This document shows, piece by piece, positions 6,351 to 12,028 of a stretch of 12,028 nucleotides of DNA. The stretch covers positions 1 to 12,028 of the forward strand of contig JAKSUO010000025.1 in the NCBI GenBank assembly GCA_024408895.1. Direction: 5' to 3'. Below the pieces are notes generated by a model that saw only the letters and a list, made by a program, of their open reading frames with translations, did no database searches and was not told the DNA's origin. The translations under genes and the position numbers were made by a program. Every line of letters starts with the position of its first letter. The stretch's first letter is position 1. This stretch comes from Alphaproteobacteria bacterium. Lineage in GTDB: Bacteria; Pseudomonadota; Alphaproteobacteria; RF32; CAG-239.

Positions 6351-8121
6351 TAATATGCCGGCTTGGAATTTAAGCGATTTATACAAAAGTATGGATGACC
6401 CGCAAATTAATAAGGATTTGGAGACTTATCGGAAAAGCGCACTAAAGTTCGCCAAGGATTATAAAGGGCGTCTTAAAGATTTATCAGCTGAAGAATTTTT
6501 GAAAGCGATAAAAGATATTGAAAAGCGTTCGGTTATTGCAGGTCGTTTAGGCGGTTTTGCATATTTAAATATGGTTACACAGATGAAAAATACCAAAGCC
6601 GTAGCTTTTTATCAAAATATTGAAGAAAAATTAACCGATTATTATAAACCGATTCTGTTTTTTAGTCTTGAGTTTAACAAAATACCACAGAATATAGTTA
6701 ATCAATGGCTTAAAGATGATAGAATAACATATTATAAATACTGGATAAATCGTATTAGAAAGTTCAAGAAATATCAACTGAGCGAACCGGAAGAACAAAT
6801 TTTGTTAGAAAAATCACTGACTTCGGGTGAAGCTTGGGTGCGTTTGTATGAAGAATCGTCTTCGCGTTTGGAATTTACTGTGGATGGTAAAAAATATAAC
6901 GATGCCGAAATTTCTAAGCTGTTGCTGGATAAAAATTCCGCAACCAGACTCAAAGCAGGCAAGGAAATTAATCGTGTTTATAAACAAAACGGCCATTTAT
7001 TCACGTTTATCTATAATATGGTGATTAAGGATAAGGCCGTTGAAGACGAAAAACGCGGGTTCAAAACACCGGTTTCCGCGCGCAACATAAGTGAAAATGT
7101 CAGCGATGAAAGTGTGGAAGTTTTGGCGCAAACAGTTAAAAAACACTATAAAGATTTGGCGCATCGTTTTTATAAATTGAAAGCTAAATGGTTGGGGGTT
7201 AAAAAGATAAATTATTGGGATAGAAACGCGCCGTTGCCGTTTAGTGAAGACACGCATTATACTTGGGATGAAGCAGTTAAAATTGTTTTGAATGCCTATA
7301 AAGAATTTTCACCGAAACTTTATAAAATTGCTAAGGACTTTTTTGATAATAACTGGATTGATGTGCCACCGCGTGATGGTAAACGCAGCGGGGCTTTTTG
7401 TAGCTCCCCGATTTCTACGTGGCATCCTTATCTTATGCTTAATTTTGCCGGTAAGCAAAATGATGTGTTGACCTTAGCTCATGAGCTTGGACACGGGTGT
7501 CATCATCAGTTGCGGACTAAAAACGGTGAGCTTAACGAGCACAGCCGTATGACATCGGAAGAAGTTGCTTCGGTGTTTGGAGAAATGATTGTGTTCCAAT
7601 CGTTACTGCGTAATTTAAAAGACGATAAGGCTAAGCTGTGCCTTATTGCCTCAAAAGTCGGAGATATGATTAATACCGCAATTCGGCAGATTGCTTTTCA
7701 TTTCTTTGAAACTCGCGCTCATAACGAACGCAAAAACGGTGAGTTGTCCGAAGAGCGCTTAAGTCAAATTTGGGTTGAGGAAATGCGCGACAGTTTGGGT
7801 GATTATGTTGTTGTTGATGAAAATAGTGCCAATATCTGGTCTATGGTCGGACATTTCTTCTTTCTGCCGTTTTACGTTTATGCGTATTCGTATGCCGATT
7901 GTTTTGTTAATTCTTTATACAAAGTCAGTGAAACGGGAAAAGTTAAAAACTTTGCCGACAAATATTTAGATATGCTTTCCAAAACAGCACTTGAAGATTA
8001 TGACAAGATTTTAAAACCGTTCGGGCTTAATCCGAACAGTGTTGAATTTTGGGAATACGGCTTGTCCTTAATTTCATCTTATATAGATTTGTTGGAAAAG
8101 TTGGATAAAAAGTTAAAATAA
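6340..8121 (+). CDS. pepF: M3-family oligoendopeptidase (PepF-like zinc metallopeptidase)
   Basis: A cytosolic zinc peptidase that degrades oligopeptides; 593 residues from the preferred start, normal for the PepF/M3B family (about 600). The zinc site is H381-E382-L-G-H385, with E408 (SEEVASVFGE) as the third ligand about 27 residues later, as in M3 enzymes. The N-terminal half is the helical oligopeptidase F domain (MPAWNLSDLYKSMDDP at the start is typical, including the N-L-S-D-L-Y phrase), and a Y/F-rich C-terminal helical part (HFFFLPFYVYAYSYADCFV) provides conserved substrate-binding tyrosines. No signal peptide or membrane helix is seen. It overlaps the preceding membrane protein gene by 11 bases and ends six bases before a strong terminator, so it is the last gene of a three-gene unit. 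No missing catalytic residue and no frameshift is visible. The peptide substrates cannot be told from sequence. Confidence 0.93.
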   Translation: MKNNNMPAWNLSDLYKSMDDPQINKDLETYRKSALKFAKDYKGRLKDLSAEEFLKAIKDIEKRSVIAGRLGGFAYLNMVTQMKNTKAVAFYQNIEEKLTDYYKPILFFSLEFNKIPQNIVNQWLKDDRITYYKYWINRIRKFKKYQLSEPEEQILLEKSLTSGEAWVRLYEESSSRLEFTVDGKKYNDAEISKLLLDKNSATRLKAGKEINRVYKQNGHLFTFIYNMVIKDKAVEDEKRGFKTPVSARNISENVSDESVEVLAQTVKKHYKDLAHRFYKLKAKWLGVKKINYWDRNAPLPFSEDTHYTWDEAVKIVLNAYKEFSPKLYKIAKDFFDNNWIDVPPRDGKRSGAFCSSPISTWHPYLMLNFAGKQNDVLTLAHELGHGCHHQLRTKNGELNEHSRMTSEEVASVFGEMIVFQSLLRNLKDDKAKLCLIASKVGDMINTAIRQIAFHFFETRAHNERKNGELSEERLSQIWVEEMRDSLGDYVVVDENSANIWSMVGHFFFLPFYVYAYSYADCFVNSLYKVSETGKVKNFADKYLDMLSKTALEDYDKILKPFGLNPNSVEFWEYGLSLISSYIDLLEKLDKKLK

Positions 8122-8126
8122 ACACG

Positions 8127-8160
8127 AAGCCGGTTTGTCTTGAAAGATAAATCGGCTTTT
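8127..8160 (+). terminator. Intrinsic terminator after the peptidase gene
   Basis: A long stem starts six bases after the peptidase stop. AAGCCG (8127-8132) pairs with CGGCTT (8153-8158), and the pairing continues inward through a G-T wobble, TTT with AAA, a second G-T wobble and TCT with AGA, leaving a four-base TGAA loop (8141-8144). That makes a 14-pair stem followed by a short T run (TTTT counting the stem end). It points rightward only; the opposite strand has no T run after the stem. It separates the nucleotidyltransferase-to-peptidase unit from the htpX unit. Confidence 0.85.
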
Positions 8161-8297
8161 GCAACTTTGTATTCAAATTCTGCAAACATCGCTAACCAAA
8201 TGAAAAGCATTGCATTGTTTTGTTGCATAAAGTAAATATCGTTATGCCTCGGCGTGCATAATTTTTTTGCCGTAAAAAATACATAGGAAAAAATTAA

Positions 8298-8334
8298 TTG
8301 ACAGGTTGACAATACTTAACGCACAAGGCAAAAT
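8298..8334 (+). promoter_or_regulatory. Candidate htpX promoter with tandem TTGACA boxes
   Basis: Two exact TTGACA hexamers lie eight bases apart (8298-8303 and 8306-8311). From the second, a 17-base spacer leads to CAAAAT (8329-8334), matching four of six -10 positions. This gives a leader of roughly 30 bases before the htpX ATG at 8372. A terminator 140 bases upstream means htpX needs its own promoter, which supports the assignment, but the -10 is weak and a TATAAA at 8343-8348 complicates the choice. I see no clear heat-shock (sigma-32) or CpxR site. The rest of 8161-8371 holds no gene that I can support. Confidence 0.4.
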
Positions 8335-8357
8335 TGTATCATTATAAATGTGTTTGC

Positions 8358-8366
8358 AAAGGGAAG
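8358..8366 (+). promoter_or_regulatory. Ribosome-binding site that fixes the htpX start
   Basis: AAAGGGAAG lies five bases before the ATG at 8372. An ATG at 8348 in the same frame would add eight polar residues (MCLQREEK) ahead of the hydrophobic N-terminus and has no comparable site, so 8372 is preferred. Confidence 0.6.
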
Positions 8367-8371
8367 AAAAA

Positions 8372-9235
8372 ATGGGGCGAACAAAAACATTTCTGTTAAT
8401 GTGCGGGTTAATGCTCTTGTTTATATATGTTGGAAATTTAATCGGTGGCGAGCAGGGGATGAAAACTGCCTTTTGGGCAGCTTGCGGCATTAATTTCTTT
8501 AGTTATTTTTTCAGCGATAAATTGGTTCTAAAACAATATCACGCCATTCCGGCAGATGAAAACAATGCGCCTGAGTTGTATCAAATTGTTCAAAGATTGT
8601 CCAATCAAGCCGGATTACCTATGCCTAAGGTCTATATTATTCCGGAACAAGTGCCAAATGCTTTTGCGACAGGGCGTAATCCAAGCCATGCAGCTGTGGC
8701 GGTAACAGAAGGATTGTTGAATTTGATGTCACCAGAAGAAATAGAGGGTGTTTTGGCCCATGAAATGAGTCATGTACGTCATTATGATATTCTTATCAGC
8801 TCGGTGGCGGCAGTTTTTGCCGGTGCAATTACTATGTTGGCAAGAGTTTCCAGTTATAATGGAACATCTGCCGAGAACGGATATAACAGAAGCGGGCGTA
8901 ACAACAACGGACTATTCGTTTTGTTGGGGGCTGTTTTAATGCCAATATCCGCCAGTATTATACAAATGACTATTTCTCGTACGCGAGAATATGCGGCAGA
9001 TGAGGGAGCAGCACAATTAACCGGCCATCCGGAATGGTTGATGTCGGCACTTTCTAAACTGGAAGAATACTCTAAAAACTATCAAATGAAAACCGTATCG
9101 TCGCAAACGGCGCATATGTTTATTGTTAATCCGTTTGGCAGTCTGACCGGCGGGTTAGCCAGCTTGTTTCGTACTCATCCGAGTACAGCAGATAGAATTT
9201 CTCGCTTAGAGAAAATCAGACGCGGTCAACTTTAA
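8372..9235 (+). CDS. htpX: Membrane zinc metalloprotease HtpX (M48B family)
   Basis: An inner-membrane protease that, in the family, degrades misfolded or damaged membrane proteins and overlaps in role with FtsH. It has 287 residues from the preferred start, which is standard. Two hydrophobic segments at the N-terminus (about 7-25 and 28-45, FLLMCGLMLLFIYVGNLIG then AFWAACGINFFSYFF) are followed by the catalytic domain: H130-E131-x-x-H134 (HEMSHVRHYD), with the third zinc ligand E206 in TREYAADEGAA. A further membrane hairpin lies between (about 142-162 and 182-200), separated by a Gly/Asn-rich loop. The C-terminus carries FRTHPSTADRISRL, typical of HtpX. The STAS gene starts 23 bases after its stop, so htpX probably leads a three-gene unit with the partner-switch genes. 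Heat-shock control is known for this gene in E. coli but is not shown here. Confidence 0.95.
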   Translation: MGRTKTFLLMCGLMLLFIYVGNLIGGEQGMKTAFWAACGINFFSYFFSDKLVLKQYHAIPADENNAPELYQIVQRLSNQAGLPMPKVYIIPEQVPNAFATGRNPSHAAVAVTEGLLNLMSPEEIEGVLAHEMSHVRHYDILISSVAAVFAGAITMLARVSSYNGTSAENGYNRSGRNNNGLFVLLGAVLMPISASIIQMTISRTREYAADEGAAQLTGHPEWLMSALSKLEEYSKNYQMKTVSSQTAHMFIVNPFGSLTGGLASLFRTHPSTADRISRLEKIRRGQL

Positions 9236-9258
9236 ATAAATTACGAAAGGATATAAAA

Positions 9259-9552
9259 ATGGAATTGGAAGAAAAAAGAGAAGGGGATAAAGTTATTTAT
9301 ACAATTACCGGCAGAATTGATACTAATATGGCACCGGTTTTACAACAAGGATTGCATTTGGACGGTGTTAAAGAAGTTATCTTTGATATGGAAAAAGTGG
9401 ACTATGTCTTTTCCGCCGGATTGCGTGTTTTCTTGCAAGCTCAAAAACAAATGAATAGTCAAAACGGCACAATGAAACTTATTAACGTTCATGATTCCGT
9501 AAAAGAACTTTTCAATATTGTCGGCTTTACCGGAATTATGGATATAGAATAA
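9259..9552 (+). CDS. STAS-domain anti-sigma factor antagonist-type protein
   Basis: A single-domain 97-residue STAS protein of the SpoIIAA/RsbV type. In partner switching, such a protein in its unphosphorylated form binds and blocks an RsbW-like kinase/anti-sigma partner; kinase phosphorylation releases it and a PP2C phosphatase restores it. The fold is visible as beta strands IYTITGRID (13-21) and EVIFDMEKVDYV (39-50), then the loop FSAGLRVF with S52 as the only serine at the usual phosphosite, then the helix and the TMKLINV strand (about 71-77). GAAAGGA provides the ribosome-binding site seven bases before ATG. The gene sits 23 bases after htpX and 13 bases before the phosphatase/kinase receptor gene, its probable partner. 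The family is clear; whether it controls a sigma factor or another output is not shown. Some STAS proteins of this kind lack a kinase target. Confidence 0.9.
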   Translation: MELEEKREGDKVIYTITGRIDTNMAPVLQQGLHLDGVKEVIFDMEKVDYVFSAGLRVFLQAQKQMNSQNGTMKLINVHDSVKELFNIVGFTGIMDIE

Positions 9553-9565
9553 AAGAGACGTAAAG

Positions 9566-11899
9566 ATGTTTAAGTGGTTTCGTCGTCAGTCATTAACCTT
9601 TCGTTTGAACTTGAGCATTTTGCTGTGCGTATTATTCGGGGGGATGTCTTTGTTGTACTTTATATCCCATTATTCGCAGCCAATTGTTCGTTCACATATT
9701 GAGGAGTTGGCTAAGAAATCCCTACAAGAATTATCTGCCAGATTGGTGTCTATTGAAGGGGATACAGAGGCGGCGACATTAACTATGAAAAATACCCTAA
9801 AGGAGCTTAAAACCACAGATGTCAATATGATACGCAATATTTTGCAGTCAGCGTTACAGACATTGACATATGATGAATCAGATACATCGCATGCGTGGAT
9901 TTATGTGTTTCCTGATGGTGAAGTGAGCAAAGGTACTCTATATTCCGGTATATTTGAAGATGGAAAATTCATATTCAAAACTTCATTTATAGAGAATTTT
10001 TATAACAAATATCCATGGTTTACCGCTGTGCCAAAAGAAGAAGAAAACTTTTGGAGCGAACCTTATGTTGACGAAGAACATACTGATAAAAAAACATGGG
10101 TTGTAACATCGCTTATTCCGTTTAAGTTTTCAGAATCAGAACAATATAATGGTTTAGTGGCTGTGTCTATTGATTTGGAGGATATTCAAAAAGATGTTTT
10201 GGCACGCGAATTCCAATCGGAAGGACACTATTTGCTAACATCTAAAGAAGGTTTGTATATTGCACATCCCGATAGAAATATTCAACTGAAAAAGACTATA
10301 TTTAATTTGGCAAAAGAAAAAAATCTTCCTGAATTAGATGAAGCAGGAAATGCAATAAAAAATGGTTTGTCCGGCTCTATTCAAATGCCGTATTCATCTG
10401 TTTATGATTCATCTGTTATATTCTTTTATAATTCAATTTCCGATATAGGGTGGGGACTGTATCTAGTTTTTTCGCAAAAAGTATTTTTCAAACCATTAAT
10501 TAAATTTCAGTTTGAAATTTTAGTAAGCCTTCTGCTTGGATTGATTGCACTGATTGTTTTAATAAGTTGGATTTGTCATATATCAACAAAACCTTTATTG
10601 GATTTAAGCAAAATTGCAATTCAGTATGGTCAAGGAAATTTTAAGGCAGAATTGCCGGAAAGATATTCACAAGATGAAATAGGCGATATGATAAAAGCTT
10701 TCCACAAAATGAAAGATAACTTGTTAAATTATATTAATGTCATTGAAAAAAATGCGGCAGAAAAACAAAGAGATAAAAGTGAACTGGAAATTTCTAACCA
10801 TATTCAGCAGGCGGCATTGCCTAAAAATTTTCCGTTACATCCTGCTTTTGAAGTTTATGCCTCTATGTTGCCGGCAAAAAGTGTCGGTGGTGATTTTTAC
10901 GATGCATTTTTTATTGATGAAAATCATTTTGCTATTGCTATTGCAGATGTTTCCGGTAAAGGAATTCCGGCAGCATTGTATATGATGGTTACTAAGACAT
11001 TGATTAAAAATATAGCGAAAACCGGTGTATCTATTACCGAAATTATGCAACAAACAAATAACGAACTGTGCAGTATAACCGAAGCCGAAATGTTTGTGAC
11101 AGCCTTTCTGGCAATTCTTAATGTTAAGACCGGAGTTTTGGAATATATTAATGCCGGACATAATTCACCTTTTTACAAGGATAAAGACGGATACAAGATG
11201 TTGACGGAAAAGCACGATATTGTGCTGGGCGGTTTAAGCGGTATTACTTACCATGCGCATAAAATAAAAATGAAAAAAGGCGATAGATTATGTTTATACA
11301 CTGACGGTATATCGGAAGGTCAAAATATTCATGGTAAATTTTATGGCGAAAATAGATTAAGTAAATGCTTAAACAATTCCATACAATCAACTGAAGATAC
11401 AATATATTTTGTGTTTAATGATGTTAAAAAATTTGCAGCAGGAGTTGAACAATTTGATGATATGACAATGCTGGAATTGCGGTATGACGGAGCAGATGAA
11501 AATACACATGTGTTTGCCGCGGATGTCAAAAATACCGATGCCGTGTTACAATTTGTTAAAGACGATATGCAGAATAATCATTTGTCCGAGCAATCTGTTT
11601 ATAAAATGGTGGTGGCTACTGAAGAAATATTTTCAAATATTTCGCAATATGCTTACAGCAAAGGTGGTATGGTGCATATATCAACTTCTCTGAAAAACGG
11701 ATTGTATTATATTCAATACATTGATTATGGCAAATATTACGATCCGTTATTGAAAAGCGATCCGAATATCACCGATTCGGCTGAAAAACGTCGCGTAGGC
11801 GGATTGGGGATTTTCTTGGTGAAAAATATGGTGGATAAAATAACTTATAAAAGAGATAAAGGGCAGAATATTTTAACCATCGGTATAAAGGTTGCTTAG
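9566..11899 (+). CDS. Transmembrane sensor with PP2C/SpoIIE phosphatase and RsbW-like HATPase domains
   Basis: A 777-residue inner-membrane receptor. In order: a first membrane helix (about 12-33), an extracytoplasmic region (about 34-312) that resembles a double Cache sensor (YPWF, W-S-E-P-Y-x-D, VAVSIDLEDI), a second helix (about 317-338), HAMP (about 338-391), and a short coiled-coil signalling helix. Then comes a PP2C/SpoIIE phosphatase (about 410-640) with metal-site aspartates D443 (GGDFYD), D461 (ADVSGKG), D580 (YTDGISEG) and D631/D632 (FDDMTML). Finally an RsbW-type ATPase (about 650-777) has N-box E686/E687-N691, D720 (IDYGKYYDP) and the GGLGIFLVK lid. The phosphatase would dephosphorylate the neighbouring STAS protein and the ATPase domain would phosphorylate or bind it, with the periplasmic ligand setting the balance. 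The ligand is unknown. The gene follows the STAS gene by 13 bases with only a weak ribosome-binding site. Confidence 0.93.
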   Translation: MFKWFRRQSLTFRLNLSILLCVLFGGMSLLYFISHYSQPIVRSHIEELAKKSLQELSARLVSIEGDTEAATLTMKNTLKELKTTDVNMIRNILQSALQTLTYDESDTSHAWIYVFPDGEVSKGTLYSGIFEDGKFIFKTSFIENFYNKYPWFTAVPKEEENFWSEPYVDEEHTDKKTWVVTSLIPFKFSESEQYNGLVAVSIDLEDIQKDVLAREFQSEGHYLLTSKEGLYIAHPDRNIQLKKTIFNLAKEKNLPELDEAGNAIKNGLSGSIQMPYSSVYDSSVIFFYNSISDIGWGLYLVFSQKVFFKPLIKFQFEILVSLLLGLIALIVLISWICHISTKPLLDLSKIAIQYGQGNFKAELPERYSQDEIGDMIKAFHKMKDNLLNYINVIEKNAAEKQRDKSELEISNHIQQAALPKNFPLHPAFEVYASMLPAKSVGGDFYDAFFIDENHFAIAIADVSGKGIPAALYMMVTKTLIKNIAKTGVSITEIMQQTNNELCSITEAEMFVTAFLAILNVKTGVLEYINAGHNSPFYKDKDGYKMLTEKHDIVLGGLSGITYHAHKIKMKKGDRLCLYTDGISEGQNIHGKFYGENRLSKCLNNSIQSTEDTIYFVFNDVKKFAAGVEQFDDMTMLELRYDGADENTHVFAADVKNTDAVLQFVKDDMQNNHLSEQSVYKMVVATEEIFSNISQYAYSKGGMVHISTSLKNGLYYIQYIDYGKYYDPLLKSDPNITDSAEKRRVGGLGIFLVKNMVDKITYKRDKGQNILTIGIKVA

Positions 11900-11977
11900 T
11901 CCGCAATATCTTGATTTTGGGCAATTATTGAATATATTGCTGCCAAAGTGATATGAGTATTATGTCATAAATAAAAT

Positions 11978-11982
11978 GGAGA
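11978..11982 (+). promoter_or_regulatory. Ribosome-binding site for the TTG-start gene at the right edge
   Basis: GGAGA lies seven bases before TTG at 11990, the only sensible start for the frame that stays open to the window end. The 90-base gap 11900-11989 otherwise holds a weak GCAATAT/ATATTGC inverted repeat (11903-11909 and 11934-11940) without a T run, which I do not call a terminator. Confidence 0.45.
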
Positions 11983-11989
11983 AACTAAT

Positions 11990-12028
11990 TTGACGCTTTT
12001 ATATATTGATGCTTGCGTTAGACCACAA
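11990..12028 (+). CDS. Start of a gene cut by the window end, probably flavodoxin-like NAD(P)H oxidoreductase
   Basis: Thirteen codons from a TTG start: (M)TLLYIDACVRPQ, open to the last base. A short beta strand followed by a D-A-C-V-R phosphate-loop-like turn resembles the N-terminus of small flavodoxin-fold NAD(P)H-dependent oxidoreductases (often x-LLYI-N/D-ACVR). With only 13 residues visible this is a resemblance, not an identification. It is oriented like the preceding operon and starts 90 bases after it; I cannot tell whether it shares that transcript. Confidence 0.45.
   Translation, partial: MTLLYIDACVRPQ

Noticed and set aside
8250..8272. CGGC ... GCCG pairing around a T7 run before htpX
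   Set aside because: Only four base pairs with a 15-base loop; the T run is inside the loop, so it cannot act as a normal terminator and is likely chance.
8079..8312. Leftward open frame of 77 codons across the end of the peptidase gene and the gap before htpX
   Set aside because: Overlaps the strong terminator and the peptidase end, has no recognisable motif or clear ribosome-binding site, and its codon choice looks random.
8348..8371. Upstream in-frame ATG extending HtpX by eight residues
   Set aside because: AAAGGGAAG is well placed for the ATG at 8372, and HtpX proteins usually begin directly before the first membrane helix.
10835..11161. Leftward open frame of 108 codons inside the PP2C domain
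   Set aside because: Lies opposite the conserved phosphatase motifs and resembles no protein family; it is a shadow.
11903..11940. Inverted repeat GCAATAT ... ATATTGC after the receptor gene
   Set aside because: The 24-base loop is long, the stem is AT-rich and no T run follows, so it is not a convincing terminator.

Overview
The window is dense, AT-rich bacterial chromosome with short intergenic gaps. Gene content and the flavour of the proteins fit a low-GC Gram-negative, most plausibly an uncultured host- or gut-associated alphaproteobacterium. The pointers are a PhoB-type regulator, an Aas-type phospholipid acyltransferase/acyl-ACP synthetase, a PepF-type M3 peptidase, HtpX and clear signal-peptide/inner-membrane proteins. 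This taxonomic placement is inference. I see no insertion sequence, phage gene, CRISPR array, tRNA or rRNA.

Left part (1-4905). The window opens inside aas, running rightward (left-truncated by the window edge). It collides tail to tail with a leftward group read from right to left: a large DUF2207 membrane protein, then rpe (ribulose-phosphate 3-epimerase), then a PhoB-like response regulator. rpe and the regulator are 2 bases apart and almost certainly co-transcribed. An AT-rich perfect hairpin sits on the rpe ribosome-binding site.

Middle (4990-8160). From a divergent 84-base gap, three overlapping rightward genes form one translationally coupled unit: a stand-alone nucleotidyltransferase matching only the N-terminal uridylyltransferase half of GlmU, an unrecognised single-pass membrane protein with five extracytoplasmic cysteines and an acidic tail, and an oligoendopeptidase F-like M3 metallopeptidase. 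A strong intrinsic terminator closes the unit.

Right part (8298-11899). htpX (membrane zinc protease) is followed by a small STAS anti-sigma-antagonist-type protein and a 777-residue receptor containing a periplasmic Cache-like sensor, HAMP, PP2C/SpoIIE phosphatase and RsbW-like ATPase/kinase domain. The last two genes make a complete partner-switching module (sensor, phosphatase and kinase in one chain, plus the phosphorylatable STAS partner), but no sigma factor or other output protein is visible. The window ends 13 codons into another gene with a TTG start, probably a flavodoxin-like NAD(P)H oxidoreductase.

The observations most worth following are the partner-switch module next to htpX, the GlmU half-protein that lacks its acetyltransferase domain, and the cysteine-containing unknown protein coupled to it.
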